Below are positions 40,201 through 53,184 of a DNA stretch of 64,000 bases, piece after piece (position 1 is the first letter of the stretch; the number at the start of each line of letters is the position of its first letter). The notes under the pieces are model-generated. The model saw only the letters and a list, made by a program, of their open reading frames with translations, was not told where the DNA came from and did not search any database. The position numbers and the translations under genes were made by a program. Origin of the DNA: Klebsormidium nitens (taxonomy: Eukaryota > Streptophyta > Klebsormidiophyceae > Klebsormidiales > Klebsormidiaceae); NCBI GenBank assembly GCA_000708835.1, contig DF237079.1, positions 62,001-126,000 on the forward strand, read 5' to 3'.

Positions 40201-43200
40201 TCGCCGCCTGGCGCGCCCTCTCCTGCCCGGCCCGCCTCTCCGCTTCCTTCCGCTCCGCCTCCTGGATCTCTTTGAGCGTCATCCTCTTCGCGCCCCCCCC
40301 GTTCGTGTTCCACGCAGGCGCCTGCTGCGGTTTCTCCTCCTGGTGCAGCCCAGGGAGGAAGTCGGCGAGCGACGGACCGGCCGCGGACTTTGCGCTGTAC
40401 TCGGGAGGGGTGTCATCGGCGGCGGCGCTCTCTTCGGCCGCCAGCTGGCGCAGCGACGGGCGGGTCGCGGCGGCTTCGACGGCCCAGGGGGATGCGGATT
40501 GCATGGGGGACGGCGTGGGCGCTGCAAGGGGGGAGAGGTTTGAGATAACGAGGATTTGTTTCATTATGAGATGATTACAACTTGAGCTGATTGATACATG
40601 ACAAGCAGCGGTGAAGCAGTCCTTGCAAAGATGCCGTGAGACATTGAGAATGATGCCCTGGGGAAGTAGAGAGGACGTTGCAATGCAGAGTTCGCACGAA
40701 GCAGACCACGGCTATGAGCCTTGAGAAGGGAAAAGCTTGTAGAATGCGTTGAGAAGTCCTAGCTTTCGCTGCATTCTTTCAGGACGTTCCTGAAACATAA
40801 AACCAGGCAGACAAACACGTCTGCACTCAAATTTTCCAAGGACTTCGTGGCACTCAACTCGGTATATCCATCACTGTCAAACAATGCGCTCTCTTTGAAA
40901 GTCAGGCCCTCCCCCTCACCTGGCTTGCTCGCTGCCGCCGCCTGCTTGCCCTTCGCCCCCTTCTTCTTGCCCTTCTTCCCGCTCCCCGCTTCCACAAACT
41001 CCGCCTCCTCCTCCGCCGTGATCGTCCTGACAGGTGGCGTCATCTCATTGGCCCGCTTCCTCTTCTCCTCCTTTCCGGGAGGGGGCGTCTGCGGCGCCGC
41101 CGCGGCCGCGTTCATAATCACCTGCTCCGCCAAAGTGTCTCTCGCCTGCAGCTGCGCCTGTTTCTCCATCCTGTTCCCAACCGGGGAGGTACCCTGAGCC
41201 TGGCTCGGACCCCACACCGGACCCCCCTGGGCCTGAGACACCTTGGCGTTGCGCTCCGCAGCCTGGCGCGCTTCTTCCTCCTGGATCTCTTTCAGCGTCT
41301 TGGGACGGGACCCCCCTCCCGCTCCCCCCCACGGAGACGCACCGCTCTGGTTCGCACTGTAACCCCCCGCCGCAATCCTCGCCGCTTCTTCCGCTGCCAG
41401 TCGCGCTCGCTCCGCTCTCTCCCGCTCGGCTTCCTCCATCTGGATCTGCAACAACGACTTCTTTTCCTTGGGCGCCGCCGCCACGGTCCACGGGGCCTCC
41501 TTCGGCGGCTGTGCCAGAAGCCTCGTAACGGGAGGCCCTGCTTTCAGCTGCTCCGGTTGCTTGTTCCACTCACTCAACGACACGACCACCGGTTCCGGCT
41601 GGGGTTCCGGCCCCCACTGAGGACGGCCGTCCGGTTTCGGCGCCGGCGCCTCAAACCGATTGTGATATCTCGCCGGCTCTTCCATAGAAGGCCCTTTTTC
41701 GGGGGGGGTTGCCTGCCGGGCGCTGCTCTGAGGAGCTCCCCACGGCTGCTGCGGGGCCGGAGCCCCCCGCCGCAGCTTCTCCAGATGCTCTTGGTGCATT
41801 CGCTCGAACTCCTGTGCTCGCAGCTCGTCTTGCGAAACAACCAAACCTTGCGAGGCCCCCGGAATCTGCGGTGCGCCCAATCCCTGGGACACGTGCTCGC
41901 CGTTTTGGAAGCCCCCCCACGGCGGCATCTGCCCCTGGATCTCGACACCCGGTTCCATTCTTGATGGGTGCTCTTCCCGCATCGTCTGCCGCTCAACGTT
42001 CGGCATTGGTCCTCTCGCCCAACGCTGCTCCGCCGGCGGACCATTCGTTGCGGCAGGGTGCTCCTGCCCCTGGCCATGCCCCCCCTCGCCGGCCGAAACG
42101 CCGAGCGACTTGAGGTACTGCACCAAGGCCTCCACTGGCAGGTTCCCTTCCTGAACCGCTTGCACCAGTTCGGGGGGGATGCTTTGCTCCTGCGGGGGCA
42201 CCCCCCCCGCGCGCTCCCTGGGAAGGACGCCTTGCAGGAAGGGGGGGAGCTCAGGCTGAGCTCGCGCCTCCTCCCGCACCCCCCCGGACTGGGACCGCAG
42301 CAGGTTCTGCTCGTGTTGCTGCTGACGTATCATCATCTCCTGGTGAAACTTCTGCTCGGGTGTCTCGAAGGGGGGGCGCGGCGGCCAGCCGTGCTGCTCG
42401 GGGCCGGGGAAGCGCATGTGGGGGGGAAGAATGTCTGGCGGGAAGGGCCCCCCGAGGAAGGGAGGCTGTTCTAAGGGGGTGCGTGCACGGCGCTCGGCTT
42501 CCTCGCGTTCACGCTGGCGCTGGCGCTGCTCGGCTTCGACTTGCTCCAAAGAGTGGGCCTGCAGAAAAAGAGGAAGTGGAGCAGATGAACAGGAGGCCAG
42601 CATGAGGTGATCATGAGCTGACATGTAATGAGGACTAGCGAGCGTATGAATCAAAAAGCAGCATTTGATCCGAGGTCGAAGGCATGAATACAAACCCTGC
42701 TTGGCAGCGATTGAAACGACCGTAACCCATTTGCTGAGCACGAAAGTAAGCCGTCTCAATTGAGCCAATTAAAACCAGACATACACCTTGTACCTTTCTT
42801 CAGCTTGCTTTTCAATTCTATTTTGAAATTTCAAAGTTTGTCTTTAAGTGCAGGACAGCGCCGGTCGCACAGGAAGCAGGTCCACACACCTGCTGTGGGG
42901 GCTGCAAATGAGGGGGTACTCCGGCAGGGAAAGCAGGCCCCTCGCCATGCTGCGAAAGGCCACTGTGCTGGCGTTGCAGGTGAACCTGCTGGAAGAAGCG
43001 GGCGTGCAGTTCGCGCTGCTCGTTCAAGTAAGCTGCACATGGGGATGATGGACGGAATCAGCGCGCTGCACTTGGAAGGCCGTTTAAAGCGTGAGAGGCT
43101 CCCACCAAAATTGCAGCAAACTGAGCGTCTGCACAGAAACGGCAGCTTCGTACGATTTGACTCATACGATTACACTCAAAACTTGTCGAACCACTGAAGG

Positions 43201-46200
43201 CTAACCGAGGGACTGCACAAACGCTTCCACTCCGCAAACCCCACAACATCGCCCAAGCAGCGCAGGTAACAACGTAACCAAACAAGCAAGCACGCTTACC
43301 AAGATACTGCTCGTGGTTGCCCCCCAACTGAGCAAACACCTCCGCAGACATAATGGGCTGCGGGAACGGCATCGAGCTCTCTCCCAGCAGCAGCGGCGGG
43401 TGTTCCGGCCTCTTCTGCCCGCTGTCCCGNNNNNNNNNNNNNNNNNNNNNNNNNNNNNNNNNNNNNNNNNNNNNNNNNNNNNNNNNNNNNNNNNNNNNNN
43501 NNNNNNNNNNNNNNNNNNNNNNNNNNNNNNNNNNNNNNNNNNNNNNNNNNNNNNNNNNNNNNNNNNNNNNNNNNNNNNNNNNNNNNNNNNNNNNNNNNNN
43601 NNNNNNNNNNNNNNNNNNNNNNNNNNNNNNNNNNNNNNNNNNNNNNNNNNNNNNNNNNNNNNNNNNNNNNNNNNNNNNNNNNNNNNNNNNNNNNNNNNNN
43701 NNNNNNNNNNNNNNNNNNNNNNNNNNNNNNNNNNNNNNNNNNNNNNNNNNNNNNNNNNNNNNNNNNNNNNNNNNNNNNNNNNNNNNNNNNNNNNNNNNNN
43801 NNNNNNNNNNNNNNNNNNNNNNNNNNNNNNNNNNNNNNNNNNNNNNNNNNNNNNNNNNNNNNNNNNNNNNNNNNNNNNNNNNNNNNNNNNNNNNNNNNNN
43901 NNNNNNNNNNNNNNNNNNNNNNNNNNNNNNNNNNNNNNNNNNNNNNNNNNNNNNNNNNNNNNNNNNNAGGAAAGTACGGCGGCCGTTCCGTTTTGGGGGG
44001 CTGCTCCGCAGGGCGTTGCGGATCCCCCCGGAAGAGGGGGAACTGGTCCAGGGGGGTCTGGGGCTTGGGCGGTTCGTCCCCATGGAGGAAGGATAGGTCA
44101 GGGGCACCGGGAAAGTGGGGAGGGAAGGGAGGCTCTGCCGGGGGTGGTTGGAACTGGGGTTGTTGTTGCAGCTTGGGGGGCTCGGTTTGGAGGCTTGGGT
44201 AGTGTAGCTGGATGGGAGGCTGCTCGGGGGTTTGAGGCTTCGGGACTTGTTGGGACTGGGCGACGTGGTTCTGCTGCCAGGCTGCATGCTCAGCAGCTGC
44301 CGCCGCCTTTGCGTCTGCACAGAGAATGCCCTTCTGACTGTGAGCCATTCGTTGGACACTTCAGGATGCTCCAATACAACGATTGGGCATTCCAAGCATC
44401 AAGGTGAGAATCGACAACGAACCTCAAACCGTTCTTGGGGTCGCCCTGGATTCGACGGCCGAAGACTGGATACACAGAAGCAGCTTATCCACGAAAAACG
44501 CCTCACTGCAATCAGGATACTAAGCAACAGCTTTCATCCCAAGGACTAGTGTTGCTCCAAGTAGAGGAAACGAAGATGTTTGCAGCATCAACAAAAGTAA
44601 GTGAAACCGACCTGGCACAGCTCGCTGGTACGGGGTGTCTGCCTCCGCTCCAGTCCCGGGCCTTGAGCCCCGCTCCAAGGTCCCCTCCCGCACCTCCGTC
44701 CTCCCCGCTTCCGTCTCCCTATGCTCGTACCCCGGAGGCATGCGCGGCGTTTTGGGCTTCAGGTGCGGCAGTGCGGTGCCCAGCGGCACGAACGGCGCCG
44801 ACTCTGGGAGCGTGTGCCGGCGTACGGGCAGGTCTGCGGTGAAGAATCCTTGCTCCAACCACTGCTCGATGTCCTCCTGCGGGAACGGCCCCTGCGTCTC
44901 CCCCTGGGGGTCCTTGTACCAGTACAGCGCAGGGGGCTCGCGCCCCCCCTCCGTGTGCGCCTCGTCGTTTTCGTGCTCCCCCCCCGTCTCCCACAGCTCA
45001 GGCGCGGGCTCCTCTCTGCCCCCCCCAGAGAGCAAATCGTCCGGCAACAGATGTACCGCACTCTCCACGGGTTTCTGCGCACGCCCTTTGTCAGACTCGT
45101 CCTTTCGCCACGTTGATGCTTGGTCCGCCCGGTGAGGCGGCTCTTCGCTTTTGGGGGGTGGCGTCGCCGGCGCAACCCTCTTCTCCCTCTCGGCTGCCGC
45201 TTTGTCCTCCGCTTGCTTGCGCCACACGCGGTCTTCCTCTGCGAACCGGTTGCTCCGCCAGTCCTTCGCACCTGGAGCGTCGTCACCTGGCTTGGGCGCT
45301 TCCTTCGGGCGGACCTCGTCTTCCTTGCGGGGCGGGGGGCCGTCGTTGCGGCGCCAGGGTTGGTGTTCGTCGCGCCCTGCGCTCAAGATGTGCGAGACTG
45401 GATCAGAGGTGACCAATCCAAAGGCACTGATCACGAGGAGCCCAAGATCAGACTCTTTTGGATACAGGATGAAACTGTACGATCAGAGCAGAAGGTCACA
45501 GCAGAACACTTTGTTACAAGACCTCACAAGGTGAAAGTCCTCATACATGAACAGTGCTTCAGGCAATTCGAAGTTCCATCCCTTTCGAATCCAAAAGCAG
45601 AGCGAATATACTTGACGAGAGTCCGGTGGAGCGACGAGTTGCAGGATATTCAGCCACGTAGAGCGCAACTCCAATTTGATGTTGATCTGCACCGTGCAGC
45701 AGAGCAGTTCCCCACCTCTAGCAGGCAGAGCAGCCCTTTCAGCATCAGCAAAGCGTGCTTCTGCTGCTCTCTCGAACTGTGCGCCACCTGCGCCGCGTTG
45801 CGCGCTGAGTGCAGGGGCATCAAAGAAACCATCGTCGCCACCAGACTTCTCATCGCCAATACCTGAATGCACAGACGCGTATCAGAACGCTTGAGCAACA
45901 CAAGAGCATCCTCAGCTGGAACCAAGTTGAATACTTGCGCCCGAAACATGTTTTCGACATGATCCCTCCTTGTACCAAAATATTGACAGCCACAGGTCGT
46001 GCCCAGAGTGCAATTGACCACAGCAGAATGTAGATAGTCCAAAGCACAAACCAGAATCATGTCCCGACATAAACTTGAGCAGCTAATCCTGAGAAGCCGT
46101 TGTACATGGTGCTGCCAGAGCTCCTGCTTAAAAGTTCCCCGCAATCTGCTGGCACGATCCTGGAATCACAAATGCCCTTGGGTTCAATCCTTCTCACGCT

Positions 46201-48838
46201 GACCAGCCAAATGAACATGCTTCACAAAATCAGCTGCCTACCTGGAGCAGCAGGCCTGGGTTGGCCCCTGCCTCGTCCTATGCCAGGCTGCAAAGTGTCC
46301 TTTGGTGGAGTCGGAGCCGCTTCAAACGCCTCCTTGTTGCGCGGCGGCGGGCGAATGGGCTCCCCCTTGCGGATGCTCTCATAGTAGCTCTGTGAGATGG
46401 ATGCAATGCTTAGAAGTGGCATCAAGATCAACAAATTCTGAAACTCTGTAGTTTGCCTGCTTCGCTCAGACCAAATTCTTTGGCTGCCACCAAGCTTCAT
46501 GATCGTCTGATATTGAAATAGAACAGACTTCATTTGAAAAGAACAATAGTTAGAAACACCACATGTTGCAATTTCCCAGCAATTCAAACTTTCAGTGTTT
46601 ATAGCAACTTCGCTCCAAGCTTCTGGACGAGCTCAGGCAGAAAGGAATGAAGTAATTTGGCCCACCTTGTCCTCCTCATCAAGCGGAATGAACGCCAGCG
46701 GTTCCCCGCCCTCCTTCACGATGATCTCCTCCACCTCCGCTGTCGTCTCCGGCTTCTTCAACCGGGCCGTCCCTCGCACCTTCCGATACACCTCGAGCAT
46801 TGTCTCCTTCGAATACCGATGCGCCCTCGGCTGCTCCTGCACCCCCTCCCTCTCCGGCAAGGGCGTCTGGTGGTCCCAAAATGCCCCCACGAAACCCCCT
46901 GCCGGCGCCCCAATCGGCGGCCGCTGCTCCTGTGGGCCCGCAAACCCAGGCGCCCTGCCGCGCCCCCGACCCCGTGCAAACCCTCCAGGGGGGATGGCAA
47001 ACCCAGTGGGTGGCGGATCAGCGCCGCCCCTGCCCCTTCCCGTTGGTCTCCACGGATCATTCCCCGCACGGCGGAAACCTGCATCTTCGGGGGGCGCTCT
47101 TGGCCCAGGAGGAGCCCCACCGTCCCGCTCCGGCTCAGGCCCCCATTTGTTCCGAGGAGGGGGCACCTCCTTGTCTCTGTCGTTGTCCCACCGGTTACCC
47201 CCCCACTTGCGAATCTCTCCGCCTGCGTCGCCCCACCGCTCCCTCCTGTGATCAACAGCATGCCCTCCAGCGCCATCGGCGGCGCCCCACTTGTTTCCCT
47301 CCCCTGCCTTGTCAACCTGCCAACGATCACGAAACCCATTGGCGGCCCTTGCCTGCGCCCCCCCTTCGCGCTCCTCATCCCGCCAACGGTTGTCGGGGGG
47401 CCGACTGGGGTCCCCTTCTGGCTCCCAATCAGCACCGCTACCCCCCGGCTTGCGCCATTCAATGTCCTTGTTGAAGGGGCGAGCTGGCGGCGGATCTTTC
47501 CCCCAGCGAGGCTTGTCGGTACCCGGGTAGCCAGGGGGCCCGGCAGGGCTGCGACCAGCATCCTGAAAAGAAGCCAATAGCTTACGTTATGGAAGGAATT
47601 GGGTCAAGTGTATTTGCCTGCAACTGAAAATTCAAATGCAGTGTGAAGAACCATTACCATGAGCTGCTTGTACTTCCCCGCAGCTACTTGGAGAAAAGCT
47701 CCCAAGTTTACTGTTGCCACAATCAGCATGATATAGGAGACAAGCCAGGAGCTATATCTTAGAGAATAGCTTGCGGTCTCATTGAATAGTCTCCGGAGCA
47801 TTCGTGCACCAGAAGCAGAGGCAATCCTACTTCGCATTTGGAATTCAGGGTTGGGCCAGCCATGGCCGTAAATACGCTAGCTCTCCAAACAAGTTACCAG
47901 GTACACATTAGGACAAAAAGTCCAACAGTTCCAAAGCATGACTGATTGACCATTTGGAACCACATCCTGAACCCTAATGAGACTGGTGCGCTTTTCTCTC
48001 AGAAAGATATGGCTACTCATAATAACGACTCACTTTCGGCCCAGGTGATTTCAACCACTGGGGTTGCAAAGAAGGCCCGTCGGCACCCCTTGGTGAATCT
48101 GCAAAGGGAGGCCGGAAGCCCTGATCAGGGTGGTCGTTTCTGTGCTGTATGCATGCAGTCTACTGTGATTGCCTGATGTTTGCAGAGGTCTCAGAAAACT
48201 CATAAAACGATGTACAATATGCCTGGATCGCTCTACTGTCTGACCAAGACCTTAATCAACCTCAAGAAACCCCAGGAAACCCCAAAAGCCCCTGATTGAT
48301 ATCACACGAGCTTCACCCACCTTTGCCATCCGATTCAAGCACAACCAACCTCGAACCACCACCAGCTCCTGTTACATTGAAGGGATGCATCTGAAACTAT
48401 TCTTTTGCAGAACCACAAAGTCAGGGCTTGACTGACTCAGGAGCTTTTCGAAGTTATTGAGCTCTGCTGCTCCACACATGTAAGCCCTACCGCAACTGCT
48501 CTTTCCAAGACCTCAATGACATGCTTTCTTCCCCCAAATTTCATTCTCCAATTGCATCACTGCTTGAGAAAGCATTCTGGCAACTCTCAGGGCAACTATT
48601 ATCCTCTTCCTGCTTAATCAAGAGCTCATTGACAAGCAGCCAGTTGTTTCTGAAGTCACTATCCATTTTGAAAAGTTGCAATCAACTGATAAACGATCAG
48701 TCCATTGTGGAATACCATTTCAAGACTAACGACATATCGACCTTTTGCTTGGAAAAGATAGTTCAAACCCTTACCAGTAGGCCTGCCTGGACGAAAACTC
48801 AGCGTGCTTCCGTCATCCTTGGTCTTGGAATCCGCCAT
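37215..48838 (-). CDS. Large GYF-domain protein (GIGYF/EXA1-like)
   Basis: Probable translation repressor scaffold. Fifteen exons: 48775-48838, 48034-48098, 46666-47562, 46242-46389, 45716-45862, 44612-45376, 43300-44314 (with gap), 42890-43032, 40920-42558, 40177-40521, 39442-39643, 38877-39091, 38265-38375, 37605-37794, 37215-37419. Phases match at every junction outside the gap; length is roughly 2050 residues. The start is MADSKTKDDG. Exon 3 is rich in RGG/DRW and carries HRYSKETMLEVY, a 4EHP/eIF4E-binding-like motif. The GYF domain in exon 6 reads YWYKDPQGETQGPF...EQGFF. The long middle is Pro/Gln-rich with coiled coil and two TLKEIQE motifs. The end has EFRRWCEQWTRKLTG, DLTLLDFCMTLPS and a KKKGKKGKK tail with SLLGFSVHSSRINMG, as in plant GYF proteins. 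Long antisense frames here are shadows. Confidence 0.9.
43430..43967. other. Assembly gap (538 Ns)
   Basis: Unsequenced stretch inside exon 7 of the GYF-domain gene. The coding frame before and after it does not agree for a 538-bp insert read straight through, so the gap length is an estimate or the gap hides an intron. Confidence 0.98.
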
Positions 48839-49728
48839 CACTTCACAAACACACGAGACACCTAAGGTTACGCTATGCCAATTCTGTACACTCGGGCAGC
48901 TAAGTCTAACTGCTAATGTACAGTAGCTCGTTGACGTTGAGTGCTAGCTCTACCAAGCCACAGAAAAGCAACACCACTCTCGAGTTTCCAGGATGCTTGG
49001 AAGAACACTTCTCCAATGCGTCGCAGGACAAGCATAAACCCCAGTACAAACACACCAGGATCTCAAGAAGAAGGACAGGCCTTCCCAAAAGAGGTGATGA
49101 AGAGGGCAGCAATTGGAAGCAATGAAACGAGGACGTTGCCAATGCAAGCGACTTGTCCAACTTCGGTGTGCGCGTCTACAAACTGCTGGCAGTGGAGACA
49201 AGCAATTGTCAATGTTATGACGAGGCAATGTGGATCCCTTCTTGAAATTCTGTAGACCTACTTCAACCTGAGGCCCAGGGCCTGCAGGCTGCTTCATGAT
49301 TCGGACGCGTCGGAGTCGAACTTGAAGTTTGATTCAAAAGGTATTCCCTTCTGCGAGTCGTATGGCTTCAGCCCATCTTATACGTATGCGAGTCGGCAAA
49401 CATCAAACGGAGAGGAATAGCAGGAACTGCCATGGAAGCGTCTGCGTATACGGCTAACGGAAGGCTATAAGTATAGGTACATCATGGCTAATACGAACAA
49501 CGGTGGTCGCGCTTATGTAGCCTATTGGTACGGTATATGAAATACAATTTTGAAGGAAAGCTGAGACTCTGGCCCAGGGTCAGACCGTAGACGGCATTGT
49601 GCTGTTGTCATTGATCAGTGACATTGAAGCCCACCTGGGCGGCGCTCTGCGTGCCATTCTTCATCAACTTCTCCTTTCTGTTTTGCCGGCTGTCAATTGT
49701 ACATCTAGGACGGCAAGAACAATCCGTG
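48839..49728. promoter_or_regulatory. Divergent promoter region of GYF and BAP31-like genes
   Basis: About 890 bp between opposite start codons. No clear element; short frames show no family resemblance. Confidence 0.4.
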
Positions 49729-51558
49729 ATGGCTTTGCAATGGGTGCTCATGGGTTCGGTTGCGATACTTGAAGCCGTCATCCTCGTCTTCCTGTCTTTG
49801 CCTCTGCCACATGCTTTGCGGAAACGGACAGTCTGGGTAGTGGAGAACTCGCTGCAGCCTATGCTTGCAATAGTACCTTTTGCCATCTTCCAGCTCACAG
49901 GTGAGCGTCGATGGAAGCTGCCCTTGAAAAGCTCGCTCCTGCTCCTTACTGGTGTTGAAAGAAGGGGCTGAGCTGCTTCCTTGCATGCACAACCACAGAG
50001 GTAGACCTGCCCGCGTCAGCTTAGTCAACAACATGCAGGTCATGGATTTGGTCAGAATTTTTGGTATTGCTCTCAAGTCAACCACTTTGTACTTGATGCT
50101 CTTGTGAACTTTGAGTAGACTGCAATATCACTTAAACGGAGTGGTGCATGCTGGGTCGTGCTGCACGTGGTTCTTATGATTGCTTCCGCAAACCTGCAGA
50201 AACCACTATTTGAACCTCCTTATACGTTGGCAAGCACCAAAGGATAGTTTGGGTATGTTAGAGCTGATGGAAGATGGATCAGCTGAGCCCCTCATTCGAT
50301 GCTTTTCTCCGTTTGCAGAGGTGTACTTGAAATGGGAGGCAAGGATGCGGTGTGCAGGAGTAAGTATGTCGGCTCGTTTCTATTTGTTTTTGTCTATCGC
50401 GTCCCATGAGAAATTTTTTGAGCCCTGTTATGCAGCTTTCGTGCACAGGTTGTAAGAATACTGATGCAAGTGTGTTCACAAACGCACGCTCATAACAGCA
50501 CTGATGGGGGGTGGTGTGGCTTGGCATAGATTGGTATGAATTGAACATGGGAAGACTGCTTTTGAGATGAAGACAATTATCTTTCTGAATATGATAAGCG
50601 GACACTTGTCCTTAGATTAGTGAAATTCGGGACAAGTCTTGACATAGCAAAGTAGTGGTAAACTGGTTTTAGCATGATCAGGGAAACCCAATTGTGTAAG
50701 TGAGCAGCCCCTTGAAGACTCAAAAGAGAAGGTGGTCCCTAGATTGAAGTCCTGCTTTGAAGGACCTCGCTGGGCGAAGTTGGATTCGCATGATCCACAG
50801 GCAGCCTGTAGCTTTGGAAAGCGAATCTTTGAATCAGGAAGGGCTTAATTCAGAGTTTGTGACTGGCTTGATCTTATGAGCTTCTTCCTTATTGATGGCC
50901 AGTGTTGGCTGGATTCGCAAAGCCAGAAATCGATATGGCATGCAGATTATCCTTTGCAAATTTTGGACAACAGTCTTTGAGTGGCCACTCATTCACAGAA
51001 GCTCTCCGTCTCTTGCAGGAAGTCTGCACGGTGGCAGATAAAGACCGGTTTGACAAGGCGATGATGAAGACGCAACGAAACGGTGTTCTGGCGTTTTCGG
51101 CACTCCTGCTCTATTGGTGAGGCTCATGGGTCTTTTGGAAGCCAATCAGACGGTGCTGACGAGATTGGAGTACGCTTCCGGTGGCATGTTTGATGCCATC
51201 CCCAAGGCTTCGACTTAAGGGTTGCAATCTTGTTATTCTGGTCCATTGTCGAGGAGTGCGAGCGTTGCAACTCAAGGCCTTTGCGAAATCTGAAACTGAA
51301 AGGCCCGACTTCGAGAGAACGTTGTGACATGTGGTTTAAACGGGAAAGCCTTGAAGGTCCAGGCTTCATGCAAAATCCCCTTGCGTCAATCACTTCTTCA
51401 TTGATGGATGTTTTTGACTATTGTACCAGCTGTTAACCCGGGTAGAGCTTCCTTTTCACCCTGTCTTCCCTCCTTGCAGGATCCTGTTTCGGTTCTGCAA
51501 AACATTGAAGAAGCTCTCGCTTATGGAAGACAAGCTGAGAGTCCAGAAGGACGAATGA
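49729..51558 (+). CDS. BAP31-like endoplasmic reticulum membrane protein
   Basis: Plant-type relative of B-cell receptor-associated protein 31, an ER protein linked to membrane-protein export and quality control. Four exons join in phase: 49729-49900, 50319-50359, 51019-51116, 51480-51558, giving 129 residues, the size of the plant proteins. Three hydrophobic segments are seen: about 2-23 (MALQWVLMGSVAILEAVILVF), 40-57 (LQPMLAIVPFAIF), and 93-108 (GVLAFSALLLYWILFRF). The loop EVYLKWEARMRCAG and the block KAMMKTQRNGVLAFSALLLYW correspond to the family's YWKYE..C.G and KSIMKSQRNALL..ALLLYW. The C-terminus ends in a short basic/acidic helix and lacks the animal KKxx signal and death-effector-like coiled coil. 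Confidence 0.92.
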
Positions 51559-52460
51559 CTGAGGTATACACGAGAGTAGCTTTTAGTGCTTTGCTTGTTG
51601 TATCATATGGATAGGGGCTGCATATTAACATGTCGCTTGTGTAGATTGTCATACAAAGTCAATGACGTCGCTGCACAATTAGAAAATCCAGCCGAGACAC
51701 ATACCCTGACCATCGTTCATAGATTTAGCAAATGCAAAGTTGCAACTTTCAATTCCGAATGTAATATCGAGACAAAGTATTGCATGGCAAATGAAGATGT
51801 TGAAGCTGTAAAGTGGCACTGATGTCTGAACGATCTTTTGCTACAGACTTATAACTATATAATCCTTACACATACTGGAGGATAACCGGAACTGGATGAT
51901 GTTATGAGCGGATACGTGTGCACTAGCTCTGGACGTGCTGTTCTGATCTCAACCAATTGGCCGCCTCTTAGGGATGTCCCCTAATATGAGCCACGTACCA
52001 ATACACCTAATCGAGATTCGGCGGTGCAATCAAATGAACCATGGAATAGTATGTTCTCATGCATAGCTGCCGCCCCATTGTGCATATGCATTGAAGTGCT
52101 GATCCTCAAAGAATCAAAGGAGGATGGCCCTTCATTCGCGTCAGTAATTTGGGCGACGGTATAGTAAGGAGTGCAAAAGTCCATTGGAATTGGCGTCAAA
52201 CTTAACATGTTACATGGGGCATGCGCTGAATCTTAGAATTGCCATGGGAGCAATTGGTCTGTTGGTTTACGAAATCGAGCAATTCAAAGTATATTCAGCT
52301 GATCCAACATCGACAGCTAGCTGCAAAGTACAAATAATGATGAACGTTGAGAACTGCATGGTTTGTAAATTGTGACCCCCTGCAACTTCAAGGATGAGCA
52401 CAATCCACAGACTTAGAAGTTAGGACTTTACAGTCGACCGAGTATTACTGGCCTCTGGGC

Positions 52461-53099
52461 CAAGGCATCGTGGCAAAACACTTGTGCAAGGGCGTCCGGA
52501 CCTCCGAAAAAAAACCGGCCACCAGGGGGGTGCGAGCAGAAATAGACAGGAAAAACACCGGCCACCAGGGGTACCCATGCCCCGTCGCAGAATAAATTGA
52601 GATTAGATAGATATACGAGATGGGGCCTGCAATCAATTACTCCACGTTTAGAAATCAAACCAATCTACGGTACTTACAATGGGCCAGTGTGCGATCCAGA
52701 GCCGTACTTACAAAGGGCTAACTAGTGTGCGATTCAGAGCCGTATAAGGCACTAACCCAGTTACATATGCGGCTGGACTCTTCAATTTTTGACAGAGCCC
52801 GTTTGACCATCTCGTCCCAGACCGGTCGGTTGGTGTGACGTGTCCCATGCGGCTTCTCGCAGGGGGCCGGCAACACGTTTGGTACATGTATACGGGGTTG
52901 AGTGGTTACTTATAGGCAGATTTTCCGACGATATTGTGGGTTTTGAATGCTGTCGAAAATGTTCAACCGGGCACCGGCCACCAGCCCCCTCGACTCTTTG
53001 CCAGGGAGCTCCGAGAACCGGCCACCAGCCCCATCAAGGAAATCCGGAAAACCGGAGGTCCGGACGCCACTGCACAGGTGTTTTGACACGATGCCCAAG
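52461..53099. repeat. Long inverted repeat with four ACCGGCCACCAG motifs
   Basis: An arm of about 46 bp at 52461-52506 recurs in inverted orientation at 53053-53099 with about 85 percent identity. Between the arms ACCGGCCACCAG occurs four times in the same orientation (52514-52525, 52557-52568, 52973-52984, 53017-53028), two beside each arm. This layout suggests a foldback or MITE-like non-autonomous element. No transposase is visible, and target-site duplications were not confirmed. Confidence 0.65.
52671..52744. repeat. Imperfect tandem repeat of about 38 bp
   Basis: Two copies begin TACTTACAA and end GTGTGCGATYCAGAGCCGTA. The second copy has a few extra bases. It lies inside the inverted-repeat element region. 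Confidence 0.6.
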
Positions 53100-53184
53100 C
53101 AAGAGCTCTACCTGTAGGCTCTAACAAAATTAAACATAGACGTATTTCAATTTTCAAACCTCGAGATCCTCAGGCCACAAACAA

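Larger units (their letters stand above)
51559..53184. other. Repeat-bearing intergenic region
   Basis: No gene is supported between the BAP31-like and RETICULATA-related genes. The part from about 52461 to 53099 carries the inverted repeat listed separately, and 52671-52744 carries an imperfect tandem repeat of about 38 bp. Confidence 0.55.
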
